A DNA stretch of 64,000 nt, taken from assembly GCF_036010485.1 (NCBI RefSeq), contig NZ_CP108568.1, forward strand, positions 3,286,001-3,350,000, in the 5' to 3' direction. The notes beneath the pieces were generated by a model. That model did not search any database. It was not told the origin of the DNA and was given only the letters and a program-made list of their open reading frames with translations. The DNA comes from Streptomyces sp. NBC_01198 (GTDB lineage Bacteria; Actinomycetota; Actinomycetes; Streptomycetales; Streptomycetaceae). This document shows, piece by piece, positions 1 through 7,827 of the stretch; position 1 is the first letter of the stretch, and every line of letters begins with the position of its first letter. The translations under genes were made by a program, and so were the position numbers.

Positions 1-122
1 TCGTCCACTACTCCGCGATCAACGCCTCCGGCTTCCGCTCCCTCGAGGAGAACCAGCCGGTGACCTTCGACGTCACGCAGGGCCCGAAGGGTCCGCAGGC
101 GGAGAACGTCACCCCGAACTAG
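1..122 (+). CDS. Cold-shock domain protein, C-terminal part
   Basis: Only the last 39 codons are in the window; reading starts at base 3 and ends at a TAG at 120-122. The peptide begins VHYSAI, the second RNA-binding motif of CspA-type cold-shock proteins, and continues with the acidic loop and the [15 protein letters not shown] ending typical of actinobacterial Csp proteins of about 67 residues. Such proteins bind single-stranded RNA and DNA as small beta barrels and act as RNA chaperones. A strong hairpin follows about 50 bases later. Family assignment is secure; which Csp paralogue it is cannot be told. Confidence 0.93.
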   Translation, partial: VHYSAINASGFRSLEENQPVTFDVTQGPKGPQAENVTPN

Positions 123-174
123 TCCTCACTAGTCCGGTCAGACGGCGCATCGCGCCCGGAACCTGCAGTACCCA

Positions 175-205
175 AGGGGCCGCCTCACTTCATGAGGCGG
201 CCCCT
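175..205 (+). terminator. Rho-independent-type hairpin after the csp gene
   Basis: A perfect 12-bp stem (arms 175-186 and 194-205, AGGGGCCGCCTC and its complement) encloses a 7-base loop. It lies between the csp stop and the convergent acyl-CoA ligase gene, so it can serve both. There is no U-tract, as is usual in streptomycetes. Confidence 0.8.
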
Positions 206-218
206 GCCTCATATCCCG

Positions 219-2132
219 CTATTTGCGCCCGCGGTACAACCGCTCGATATCGGCGGCGAAATCCCGGGCCACCGCCGCGCGCCTGAGCTTCATCGACGGG
301 GTGAGATGCCCGGCGTCCTCGGTGAAATCCGCGGCCAGCACCCGGAAGCGGCGGATCGACTCGGCCTGCGAGACGGACGCGTTCGCGTCGTCCACGGCCC
401 GCTGCAGCTCGGCGAGCAGCTCCTCGTCCCGGACCAGGTCCGCCAGGCGCACAGTCTCCTTGTGCCGCATCCGCCGCCAGTGCGCCAGGCCGTCCGGCTC
501 CAGGGTGATCAGCGCGGTCACATACGGACGGTTGTCGCCGACGACCATGCACTGGCCGACCAGCGGGTGGGCCCGCAGCCGGTCCTCCAGCGGGGCGGGG
601 GCGACGTTCTTGCCGCCGGCAGTGATGATGATCTCCTTCTTGCGGCCGGTGATCGTCAGATAGCCGTCCGCGTCCAGCTCGCCGATGTCACCGGTCGGGA
701 ACCATCCCCCGGAGCTCCCCGCCGTGGCGGGCGAGGGGCCCTCGTCGTTCCAGTAGCCGGCGAAGATCTGCCCGCCGCGCAGCAGCACCTCGCCGTCCTC
801 GGCGATCCGCACCGCCGTGCCGGGCAGCGGCCAGCCCACCGTGCCGAGCCGCGGGCTCAGCGGCGGTGTCACCGTGGCGGCCGCGGTGGTCTCGGTGAGG
901 CCGTAGCCCTCGAAGACCAGCACCCCGGCCCCGGCGTAGAAGGCGGCGAGCCGGGTGCCCAGCGGTGAGCCGCCGCAGATCGCGTAGCGCACCTTGCCGC
1001 CCAGCGCGGCCCTGATCCGCCGGTAGACCAGCGGGTCGTACAGCGCCCGCGCCAGCCGCAGGCCGAGCCCGGGACCCGCCCCGGTGCCGGTGTGCCCGGC
1101 GACGGCCGCGGTGCCGTACGCCTGCGCGATCCGGGCGGCCCGGTCGAAGGACGCGGCCCGGCCGAGCTTCTCCGCGGTGGCGCGGCCGGTGTTGTAGACC
1201 TTCTCCAGGACGTACGGGATCGCCAGCAGGAAGGTCGGCCGGAAGCCGGCGAGATCCCGCAACAGGTCGTCGGTGGCGATGCTCGGCGCGTGCCCGAGCC
1301 GCACCCGGGCCCGCAGGCAGCCGACCGCGACCATCCTCCCGAAGACGTGCGAGAGCGGCAGGAAGAGCAGCGTCGAGGCGGGCTCGGCGCTCACCGACCT
1401 GAACACCGGGTGCAGCAGTTCGGTGGCGTTGTCGACCTCGGCGAAGAAGTTGCCGTGCGTGAGGACGCAGCCCTTGGGCCGGCCGGTGGTGCCCGAGGTG
1501 TAGATCAGCGTGGCCACGGTGTCCGGGGCCATCGCCTGCCGGCGGGACGTGACCAGGGCGTCGGGCAGCGTGCGGCCGCCGGCCGCGAGCTGGCCGACGG
1601 CGCCGGTGTCGAGCTGCCACAGTTCCCTGAGCGCGGGCAGGCCCGCGCGGGCCGCGCTGACCAGCCGGGCCTGGTCGACGTTCTCGACCACGCAGGCGGC
1701 TGCGCCGGAGTCGGCGAGGATCCATTCGCACTGGGACGCGGAGGAGGTCGGGTAGATCGGTACGGTGACCAGGCCCGCGGCCCAGCCCGCGAAGTCCAGC
1801 AGCGTCCACTCGTACGACGTCCTGGCCATCACCGCGAGCCGGTCGCCCGGGCGCAGCCCGGCCGCGATCAGCCCTTTCGCGACGGCGACGACCTCGTCCC
1901 TGAAGGCCGCCGCGGTGACGTCCCGCCACCGGCCGTCCGTCCCCTTCCGGCTCATCACCACGTCCGAGGGCGCCTCGGCGGCGTTCGCGAACGGTATGTC
2001 CCCCAGGCTCCCCTGCGACGGCGCCGCCACCAATGCCGCCACCGCCGCTTCCACGACCCTCCCCCCTTCGAGGGTGAGCTGCGGCTTTCCCCCGCCCCCC
2101 GGTGGGGGCACCACATCCAGACGTCCTGCCAT
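219..2132 (-). CDS. AMP-dependent long-chain acyl-CoA synthetase (FadD15-like)
   Basis: This enzyme of 637 residues belongs to the ANL adenylating family. It activates a fatty acid with ATP and loads it onto CoA. The phosphate-binding loop YTSGTTGRPKG is at residues 211-221, GYGLTETTA follows further on, and the hinge/C-terminal motif TGRKKEIIITAGGKNVAP is present. The layout fits long-chain (FACS/FadD15) ligases rather than short-chain ones. I chose the ATG at 2132 because GGGAGGAG lies four bases before it; an in-frame ATG at 2153 has no such site. The next gene upstream on the same strand is a thiolase, 212 bases away, which suggests a role in fatty-acid turnover. Chain-length preference cannot be read from the sequence. 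Confidence 0.92.
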   Translation of the reverse strand: MAGRLDVVPPPGGGGKPQLTLEGGRVVEAAVAALVAAPSQGSLGDIPFANAAEAPSDVVMSRKGTDGRWRDVTAAAFRDEVVAVAKGLIAAGLRPGDRLAVMARTSYEWTLLDFAGWAAGLVTVPIYPTSSASQCEWILADSGAAACVVENVDQARLVSAARAGLPALRELWQLDTGAVGQLAAGGRTLPDALVTSRRQAMAPDTVATLIYTSGTTGRPKGCVLTHGNFFAEVDNATELLHPVFRSVSAEPASTLLFLPLSHVFGRMVAVGCLRARVRLGHAPSIATDDLLRDLAGFRPTFLLAIPYVLEKVYNTGRATAEKLGRAASFDRAARIAQAYGTAAVAGHTGTGAGPGLGLRLARALYDPLVYRRIRAALGGKVRYAICGGSPLGTRLAAFYAGAGVLVFEGYGLTETTAAATVTPPLSPRLGTVGWPLPGTAVRIAEDGEVLLRGGQIFAGYWNDEGPSPATAGSSGGWFPTGDIGELDADGYLTITGRKKEIIITAGGKNVAPAPLEDRLRAHPLVGQCMVVGDNRPYVTALITLEPDGLAHWRRMRHKETVRLADLVRDEELLAELQRAVDDANASVSQAESIRRFRVLAADFTEDAGHLTPSMKLRRAAVARDFAADIERLYRGRK

Positions 2133-2204
2133 ACGACGACTCCTCCCATTCACGGCCTGCGGCCGAGCTCAAGTCGGTAGACGGCGGGCTGCCCCGCCCG
2201 AGCA

Positions 2205-2310
2205 CCCCTGCGCGTCGGGCGCGAGGAACCGCGTGCGCAACCACCCACCCGCCGGTGGTCCGGATACGACAGCAACAGCCCCTCCCGGCCGGTGGCGACC
2301 CGCGCCGCGG
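2205..2310. repeat. Copy of a dispersed intergenic repeat
   Basis: The spacer between the ligase and thiolase genes contains a GCGCGAGGAACCGCGTGCGC stretch followed by an ACCACCCACC tract, then a GGTGGCGACCCGCGCC segment. The same blocks recur at 7893-8060 and, in hairpin form, at 53310-53387. No coding potential was seen. Confidence 0.55.
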
Positions 2311-2344
2311 AGGGCGGATCCGGGAAACGCCGGCCGGCGGGAGG

Positions 2345-3625
2345 TCATGGGCGGGTGAGGATCGCCGTCACGCCCTGGCCGCCTGCCGCGCAGATGGAGA
2401 TCAGGCCGCGTCCGGGGCGGCCCCGGGCGGCGAGGAGTTGGGCCAGGGTCGCCACGATCCTGGCTCCGGTGGCCGCGAAGGGGTGGCCCGTCGCCAGGGA
2501 GGAGCCGGTGACGTTGAGGCGGGCCCGGTCGACCGGGCCGAGGGGCGCGTCCAGGCCCAGGCGCTCGGCGCAGTACGCCTTGTCCTCCCACGCGGCCAGC
2601 GTGGCCAGCACCTGCGAGGCGAAGGCCTCGTGCACCTCGTAGAAGTCGAAGTCGCCGAGCCCGAGGCCCGCTCGGGCGAGCATGCGCGGCACGGCGTAGG
2701 CGGGCGCCATCAGCAACCCCTCCTCGCCGGACACGTAGTCCACCGCCGCGGTCTCGTACGCCGTCAGGAAGGCGAGCGGTTCGAGGCCGTGCTCGGCGGC
2801 CCACTCCTCCGAGGCGAGCAACACGACGGCCGCACCGTCGGTGAGCGGCGTGGAGTTGCCCGCCGTCATCGTGCCGTCGGGGCCGCCGTAGACCGGCCGG
2901 AGCCTGGCGAGCTTCTCGACGGTCGAGTCGGGCCGCAGGTTCTGGTCGCGGGTGAGCCCGCGGTAAGGCGTGACGAGCGGGTCGAAGAAGCCGCGCTCGT
3001 AGGCCGCGGCGAGCCGCTGGTGGCTGGCCGCGGCCAGTTCGTCCTGCTCCGGCCGGCCGATGCCCCAGCGCGCCGCGGTGAGGGCGGCGTGCTCGCCCAT
3101 CGAGAGCCCGGTGCGGGGCTCGGCGTTGCGCGGGATGTCGGGCGCGAGGTGCCGCGGGCGTACCGCGGCCAACGCCCGGGCCCGTCCGCCCAGGGTCCTG
3201 GCCCGCCGGGCCGCGAGCAGCGCCCGGCGCAGCTCGTCGTTGACCCCGAGCGGCGCGTCGCTCGTGGTGTCGGTCCCGCCGGCGATCCCGGCGTCGATGA
3301 CGCCGAGCGCGATCTTCGCGGCGACCGCGAAGACCGCCTGCAGGCCGGTGCCGCACGCCTGCTGGAGGTCGTGCGCGGGGGTGGCGGGGTCGAGCACGGA
3401 CCCGAGCACGGTCTCCCGTGCGAGGTTGAAGTCCCGGCTGTGCTTGAGCACCGCGCCCGCGGCGAACTCGCCGACCCGCGCGCCGTCGAGCCCGGTGCGC
3501 GCGGCGAGTCCGTCGAGCGCGGCGGTGAGCATGTCCTGGTTGGACGCGGTGGCGTAGGGGCCGTCCGAACGCGCGAAGGGGATGCGGTTGCCGGCGATGA
3601 CGGCGACCCGGCGGACGGTCTGCAT
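2345..3625 (-). CDS. Acetyl-CoA C-acyltransferase (thiolase, FadI/FadA2 type)
   Basis: This 426-residue thiolase catalyses the CoA-dependent cleavage of 3-ketoacyl-CoA, or the reverse condensation. The nucleophilic cysteine is Cys91 in QQACGTG; HEAF at 332-335 replaces the usual NEAF and matches the FadI subgroup; His381 lies in GHPFAATGAR and the second active-site cysteine is Cys412 in ICAAGGQG. All catalytic residues are present. The gene is divergent from a long FabG and a MaoC gene, the same arrangement as the mycobacterial fadA2/fabG4/htdX locus, so a beta-oxidation or acyl-chain remodelling role is likely. Its promoter should overlap the inverted repeats at 3668-3697. Confidence 0.93.
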   Translation of the reverse strand: MQTVRRVAVIAGNRIPFARSDGPYATASNQDMLTAALDGLAARTGLDGARVGEFAAGAVLKHSRDFNLARETVLGSVLDPATPAHDLQQACGTGLQAVFAVAAKIALGVIDAGIAGGTDTTSDAPLGVNDELRRALLAARRARTLGGRARALAAVRPRHLAPDIPRNAEPRTGLSMGEHAALTAARWGIGRPEQDELAAASHQRLAAAYERGFFDPLVTPYRGLTRDQNLRPDSTVEKLARLRPVYGGPDGTMTAGNSTPLTDGAAVVLLASEEWAAEHGLEPLAFLTAYETAAVDYVSGEEGLLMAPAYAVPRMLARAGLGLGDFDFYEVHEAFASQVLATLAAWEDKAYCAERLGLDAPLGPVDRARLNVTGSSLATGHPFAATGARIVATLAQLLAARGRPGRGLISICAAGGQGVTAILTRP

Positions 3626-3667
3626 GCGGTCTCCCGAACTTCCGATCTGCGTGACTCACCAGTAGCC

Positions 3668-3697
3668 TTACCGCCGGTAAACTTACTCCAGAGTAAG
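3668..3697. promoter_or_regulatory. Two TTAC-GTAA inverted repeats between divergent fatty-acid genes
   Basis: The short intergenic region holds two adjacent palindromes: TTACC-GCC-GGTAA (3668-3680) and CTTACTC-CA-GAGTAAG (3682-3697). The second is a perfect 7+2+7 repeat and runs into the ribosome binding site of the fabG-like gene (AAGGAG at 3695-3700). The half-site shape resembles operators of TetR-family regulators of fatty-acid metabolism. No such regulator gene is adjacent, so it would act in trans. Confidence 0.65.
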
Positions 3698-3707
3698 GAG
3701 AAGGCCA

Positions 3708-4952
3708 ATGGCCGACCGCTATCTCCGCCTGACCGGCACGGCCCCCGGCCGTTTCGTCACCCGCCGCCTCGGCCTTCCGCAGCCCACCGCCCTGCGCCGC
3801 TGGTCGCGGCAGACCCCCGACCTGCCGGGACCGGTCCTGCGGCTGGCCGCGGGCGAGACGCCGGCAGCGGGGACGTACGGGGCCGTGGTGCTCGACGCGA
3901 CCGCCGTCGCGGACCCGGCAGGGCTGCGGGACGTGCACGCGGCCCTGCACCCGCTGGCCCGCTCCCTCACCCCGTGCGGGCGGATCGTCGTCCTGGGCTC
4001 GCGGCCCGCCGACGGCGACCTGGCGACCGCCGCCGCCCAGCAGGCACTTGAGGGCTTCGTGCGCTCCCTCGGCAAGGAGATCGGCCGCGGCTGCACCGTC
4101 CAGCTGGTGCGGCTCGCACCGGGCGCGGCAGCCGGCTCCACCCTGGACTTCCTGCTCTCGCCGAGGTCCGCCTACGTCAGCGGCCAGGTCGTCGAGGTCG
4201 GCCCCGCCGAGGAGGTGCCGGCCGGCGGCAGCAGGACCGCGCTGGTCACCGGCGCCGCCCGCGGCATCGGCGCGGCCGTCGCGGAGACGCTGGTACGCGA
4301 CGGCGCCCGGGTCGTCCTGCTCGACGTGCCGCAGGCCGCCGACGCGCTCACCGCGGCCGCCGCCCGGCTCGGCGGGACCGCGCTGCCGCTGGACATCACC
4401 GTGCCCGACGCGGGCGAGCGCGTCGCCGCCGCGCTGCCGGACGGCCTGGACGTCCTCGTCCACAACGCCGGCATCACCCGGGACCGCAGGCTCGCGAACA
4501 TGCCCGCCGACCGCTGGGACGCGGTCATCGACGTCAACCTCGGCAGCGTGCTGCGGACCACGGGGCACCTGCTCACGTCCGGCACCCTCAACGAGCACGC
4601 CAGGATCGTCGGCACCGCCTCCATCGCGGGCATCGCCGGCAACGCGGGCCAGACCAACTACGCCGCCTCCAAGGCCGGGATCATCGGCTACGTGCGCGCG
4701 CTCGCCGCCGACCCTAAGGTCCGCGAGCGCGGCATCACCGCCAACGCCGTGGCCCCCGGCTTCATCGAGACCCGGATGACCGCGGCCGTGCCGCTGGTGA
4801 TCCGCGAGGCGGGCCGCCGGATGAACTCGCTCGGGCAGGGCGGGCTGCCGGTCGACGTGGCCGAGACCGTCGCCTGGCTCGCGGCAGCGGCCTCCGGCGG
4901 GGTCAACGGGCAGGTCGTCAGGGTCTGCGGCCAGTCCCTGCTGGGCGCCTGA
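3708..4952 (+). CDS. High-molecular-weight 3-oxoacyl-ACP/CoA reductase (FabG4-like)
   Basis: The 414-residue protein has an N-terminal degenerate flavodoxin/Rossmann-like part (about 1-165) and a C-terminal classical SDR domain. The nucleotide loop TGAARGIG starts at 181, NAG is at about 253-255, and the catalytic triad is Ser305, Tyr318, Lys322. The two-part layout and length match mycobacterial FabG4, which reduces long 3-oxoacyl-CoA with NADH, rather than the 250-residue FabG of fatty-acid synthesis. AAGGAG precedes the ATG at a good distance. The gene ends one base before the next start, so it forms an operon with the MaoC gene. Confidence 0.92.
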   Translation: MADRYLRLTGTAPGRFVTRRLGLPQPTALRRWSRQTPDLPGPVLRLAAGETPAAGTYGAVVLDATAVADPAGLRDVHAALHPLARSLTPCGRIVVLGSRPADGDLATAAAQQALEGFVRSLGKEIGRGCTVQLVRLAPGAAAGSTLDFLLSPRSAYVSGQVVEVGPAEEVPAGGSRTALVTGAARGIGAAVAETLVRDGARVVLLDVPQAADALTAAAARLGGTALPLDITVPDAGERVAAALPDGLDVLVHNAGITRDRRLANMPADRWDAVIDVNLGSVLRTTGHLLTSGTLNEHARIVGTASIAGIAGNAGQTNYAASKAGIIGYVRALAADPKVRERGITANAVAPGFIETRMTAAVPLVIREAGRRMNSLGQGGLPVDVAETVAWLAAAASGGVNGQVVRVCGQSLLGA

Positions 4953-4953
4953 C

Positions 4954-5775
4954 ATGGCGCCGCTGCTGCTGACCCTGGGCCGGGGCGTCGTCACCGGCCT
5001 CGGCAAGCACCCCTCCCCCGCCGCCGAGCTGCCGCGGGCGGCCCTGACCCGGGCCGCGGTCGGCATCGACCCGGAGCGCGTCGCCGCCTACGCCCGCGTG
5101 TGCGGCTTCCCGCAGGCCGGGCCTGAACTCCCGCTCACCTACCCGCACATCCTCGGCTTCCCGCTCGCGGCCCGCCTCATGGCCGCCCGCGCCTTCCCGC
5201 TGCCGCTGCTCGGCCTGGTCCACACCTCGATCGCCATCCGCAGCCGGGGGCCGCTCGGCGTCGCCGACCGGCCCGACCTGGCCGTCCACCCGGCCGGGCT
5301 GCGCCCGCACCGGCGGGGCACCGAGGTCACGATGGTGACCGAGGCGCGGCTGGACGGCGAGCTGGTGTGGGAGGACCGCAGCACCTATCTGGCCAGGCAC
5401 CGGGTCCCCGGGCCGCAGGAACCGCCCCCGGCCGCCCCCGAGGCGGCCGGACTGCCGCTGGTGGCGCGGTGGTCGCTGGGCGCGGGCCTCGGGCGGCGGC
5501 ACGCCCGGGTGACCGGCGACTACAACCCGATCCACCTGCACCCGCTGACCGCGCGGCCGCTGGGCTTCCGCCGGGCCATCGTGCACGGCATGTGGACGGT
5601 CGCCCGGTGCGCGGCCGAGCACCCGGGCGCGACCGGCATCACGGCGGACTTCCGCCGGCCCGTGCTGCTGCCCGCGACCGTCGACTACGCCGCTGCGGGC
5701 GACCGCTTCGAGGTCCGCTCCGGCACCCACGTCCACGTCACCGGTACGGTCACGGGCCCGGGCCAGGGCCGCTGA
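4954..5775 (+). CDS. MaoC-type (3R)-hydroxyacyl dehydratase, HtdX-like
   Basis: A 273-residue double-hotdog protein. The hydratase signature is intact near the C-terminus: VTGDYNPIHLHP with Asp189 and His194, followed by the GxxRAIVHGMW helix. The N-terminal half is a degenerate hotdog, as in HtdX/HtdY enzymes. It should interconvert enoyl and (3R)-hydroxyacyl thioesters, the step next to the FabG4-like reductase with which it is co-transcribed (one base between genes). A hairpin at 5780-5808 ends the unit. Confidence 0.87.
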   Translation: MAPLLLTLGRGVVTGLGKHPSPAAELPRAALTRAAVGIDPERVAAYARVCGFPQAGPELPLTYPHILGFPLAARLMAARAFPLPLLGLVHTSIAIRSRGPLGVADRPDLAVHPAGLRPHRRGTEVTMVTEARLDGELVWEDRSTYLARHRVPGPQEPPPAAPEAAGLPLVARWSLGAGLGRRHARVTGDYNPIHLHPLTARPLGFRRAIVHGMWTVARCAAEHPGATGITADFRRPVLLPATVDYAAAGDRFEVRSGTHVHVTGTVTGPGQGR

Positions 5776-5779
5776 GTGC

Positions 5780-5808
5780 GGGGCCGTCACGCAGGGCGGG
5801 ACGGCCCC
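5780..5808. terminator. Hairpin between convergent MaoC and MarR genes
   Basis: A nine-base-pair perfect stem, GGGGCCGTC (5780-5788) with GACGGCCCC (5800-5808), lies directly after the MaoC stop and before the end of the opposing MarR gene. It probably terminates both. Confidence 0.75.
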
Positions 5809-5822
5809 GGTCGCCGGACCGC

Positions 5823-6275
5823 TCACGGCTCCGGGTCGCCGACCGTCTCCGGCGGCAACTCGGCAAGCACCGCGAGCGCGTCGAGCAGGCCCGCCCGCTG
5901 GGACGGCGTCAGATGCCGGTCCAGCAGGCGGTTCTCGCGCTGCTGGATCGCGGCCTGCGCCGCGTCACGCACCCGGCGGCCCTCCGGGGTGAGCGCCAGC
6001 AGCCGCACCCGCCGGTCGGCCGGGTCGGGGGTGCGGCTGATCAGTCCCCGGTCGCCGAGGCCGGCAAGCACGTCGATGATCCGGGTCTTGTCGGCCCCGA
6101 TCGCCTCGGCCAGCGCCGCCTGGCTGCGCAACGGGCGCTCGTCGAGCCGGAGCAGGACGGAGTACGCCCACATGGTCAGGCCGTGCTCGCGCAGCACCGG
6201 CAGCTCTGCCGCGGTCAGCGCGCGGCCGAGCGGGACGATCATCGCCGCGAGGTCCCTGCGGGGCGGGGCGGACAT
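5823..6275 (-). CDS. MarR-family transcriptional regulator
   Basis: A winged-helix regulator of 150 residues. The recognition region reads RSQAALAEAIGADKTRIIDVLAGLGDRGLISR and is followed by the wing signature DPADRRVRLLALTPEGR, which is diagnostic for MarR. The frame stays open upstream, but the ATG at 6275 (MSAPPRRDLAAMIV) gives the usual MarR length and lets the divergent gene keep a promoter. An inverted repeat at 6301-6314 lies between this gene and the divergent DinB-like gene and is a likely operator. The ligand is unknown. Confidence 0.9.
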   Translation of the reverse strand: MSAPPRRDLAAMIVPLGRALTAAELPVLREHGLTMWAYSVLLRLDERPLRSQAALAEAIGADKTRIIDVLAGLGDRGLISRTPDPADRRVRLLALTPEGRRVRDAAQAAIQQRENRLLDRHLTPSQRAGLLDALAVLAELPPETVGDPEP

Positions 6276-6289
6276 AGCAAGGTGCTCCC

Positions 6290-6321
6290 TTGACAGATGA
6301 TGTGCGTGAGCACACGATAAG
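6290..6321. promoter_or_regulatory. Promoter-like region with MarR-type operator
   Basis: A perfect TTGACA (6290-6295) points towards the plus-strand DinB-like gene. A perfect inverted repeat, TGTGC-GTGA-GCACA (6301-6314), follows, and then a weak GATAAG at 6316-6321. The TTGACA to GATAAG gap is 20 bases, longer than ideal. The repeat sits where a bound MarR dimer would block initiation at both divergent genes. Confidence 0.55.
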
Positions 6322-6324
6322 CAC

Positions 6325-6906
6325 ATGCCTACCGACCTGGAGCGGATCCGCGCACTGGACGCCAGGGCGGTCCGGCTGAGCGCCGGACTCGTCCGGCAGA
6401 CGACCGTAGCCGATCTGCGGCGGGAGACGCCGTGCGCCGGATGGGACCTGGCGGACCTGCTCGCGCACATGACCGCACAGCACCGCGGCTTCGCCGCCGC
6501 CGCACGCGGGCACGGCGGGGACCTCGCGCTCTGGGCCGCCGCGCCGGCCGCCGACCCGGTCGGGGCCCACGAGGCCGCCGCCGGCGACGTACTCGCCGCC
6601 TTCGCGGAGGTGCGGGAGGAGGAGCGGCCGTTCGTCCTGCCCGAGTTCAGCGCGGTCCGGGACTTCGCCGCCGCCCGGGCGATCGGCTTCCACTTCCTGG
6701 ACTACGTCGTCCACGCCTGGGACGTCGCGGCCGCCCTCGGCGTCCCCTTCACCCCGGAGGCCGACCTCCTGGACGCCGCGCTCCCGCTGGCGCTGGCCGT
6801 CCCGCCCGGCTCGGCGGCCTTCGCCCCGGAACTGCCCGCGCCGCCCGGCGGCGACACGCTCAGCCGCATCCTCACGAGGCTGGGGCGGCAGGCGGCGCCG
6901 GATTGA
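6325..6906 (+). CDS. DinB/MDMPI-fold TIGR03086-type metal-binding protein
   Basis: The 193-residue protein shows the mycothiol-dependent maleylpyruvate isomerase N-terminal fold: the helix ETPCAGWDLADLLAHM near residues 34-49 and GFHFLDYVVHAWDVAAAL further on, which supply the three histidines of the metal site. Members act with mycothiol in detoxification, but the substrate here is unknown. It is divergent from a MarR regulator, as expected for a stress- or toxicant-inducible gene. Its 3' end overlaps that of the opposing TetR gene by 35 bases. Confidence 0.82.
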   Translation: MPTDLERIRALDARAVRLSAGLVRQTTVADLRRETPCAGWDLADLLAHMTAQHRGFAAAARGHGGDLALWAAAPAADPVGAHEAAAGDVLAAFAEVREEERPFVLPEFSAVRDFAAARAIGFHFLDYVVHAWDVAAALGVPFTPEADLLDAALPLALAVPPGSAAFAPELPAPPGGDTLSRILTRLGRQAAPD

Positions 6907-7510
6907 CCGCCTCCGGCGGGAGCAGTGCGGCGAGGCCGGACCAGGCGAAGTTCATCAGCGTGGCCGCGAGGTCCTTGCCGGACAGGCCCGGCGAGGCGGA
7001 CGAGGCCGCCCACCCGGCGAGGGATTCGGCCGCGCCGACCAGCGCGTGGGCGTATCCGGCCACGTCCTGCGAGCCGCAGGCGGCCGCGATCAGCCCGGCG
7101 ACGTAGTCCACGATCTCCGAGCGCAGGCCGGCGACCTCCGCCGCGAAGGGCTCACCGACGGTACGGGCCTGGCTGTAGAGGATCGTCCACCCGTCGGGGT
7201 GGGCCGAGGTGTGCTCGAAGAAGCCGAGCAGGCCGCCCCACAACTGGCGCTCGGGCGTGGCCCCTTCCTCGACGGCGTCCCGCACGGCCTGGGTGAGGGC
7301 CGCCGCCTCGCGCCGGATGCAGGCGGTGAACAGGGCGTCCTTGGAGCTCAGGTAGAGGTACACCAGCGGCTTGCTGACCCCGGCCGCCTCGGCGATCTCG
7401 TCCATGGAGGCGGCCCGGTAGCCGCGCCGGGCGAAGGTGGCCACCGCCGCGTCGAGCATCTGCTGCTCGCGTTCCGCGCGCGGCACCCGCCTGCTGCCGG
7501 CAGCCGCCAT
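6872..7510 (-). CDS. TetR/AcrR-family transcriptional regulator
   Basis: A 212-residue regulator. The N-terminal helix-turn-helix is clear (MLDAAVATFARRGY, then MDEIAEAAGVSKPLVYLY and the closing SKDALF). The rest is a helical ligand-binding domain with no recognisable signature. The start was set at the ATG at 7510, which overlaps the stop of the upstream DUF4229 gene by one base (TGATG), so the two are probably translationally coupled. Effector and targets are unknown. Confidence 0.9.
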   Translation of the reverse strand: MAAAGSRRVPRAEREQQMLDAAVATFARRGYRAASMDEIAEAAGVSKPLVYLYLSSKDALFTACIRREAAALTQAVRDAVEEGATPERQLWGGLLGFFEHTSAHPDGWTILYSQARTVGEPFAAEVAGLRSEIVDYVAGLIAAACGSQDVAGYAHALVGAAESLAGWAASSASPGLSGKDLAATLMNFAWSGLAALLPPEAVNPAPPAAPAS

Positions 7511-7827
7511 CAGGCGGTACGCGGGGCGCTGTCCCTCGCGGCTTCGCCGCGCGCGGCGTCGTCGGCGGCGTCTTCCTGCTCGGCGTTGGCCGCCAGGTTC
7601 AGGCGGGTGCGCTCGACCCGCTGCGACACCTGCTGCGCGGCCTGCTCGCGCACGCCGCGCAGCAGGACCCAGCTCAGCGGTGCGGAGACGACGAGGGCCA
7701 GGAGTGCGACCCACAGGTAGTTCGAGTCACCGAGCCCGGCCGGCAGGACGTGCACGCGGACCAGGCCCCAGATGACACCGAAGCTGGCGACGATGAGGCC
7801 GAAGCGCAGGGCGGTGTATCGGAGCAT
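7510..7827 (-). CDS. DUF4229 family small membrane protein
   Basis: The 105-residue protein begins MLRYTALRFGLIVASFGVIW and has two predicted membrane helices (about 5-25 and 37-58), followed by a basic then acidic, Ala/Asp/Glu-rich cytoplasmic tail. This fits the DUF4229 family found widely in actinobacteria, often near menaquinone genes. The frame stays open upstream, but the sequence before residue 1 is the repeat-rich spacer and looks non-coding. Function unknown. Confidence 0.8.
   Translation of the reverse strand: MLRYTALRFGLIVASFGVIWGLVRVHVLPAGLGDSNYLWVALLALVVSAPLSWVLLRGVREQAAQQVSQRVERTRLNLAANAEQEDAADDAARGEAARDSAPRTA

Noticed and set aside
2169..5066. Minus-strand open frame of 965 codons across the thiolase to MaoC region
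   Set aside because: It is out of frame with the thiolase and antisense to fabG and maoC. It passes through the divergent promoter and has no domain signature.
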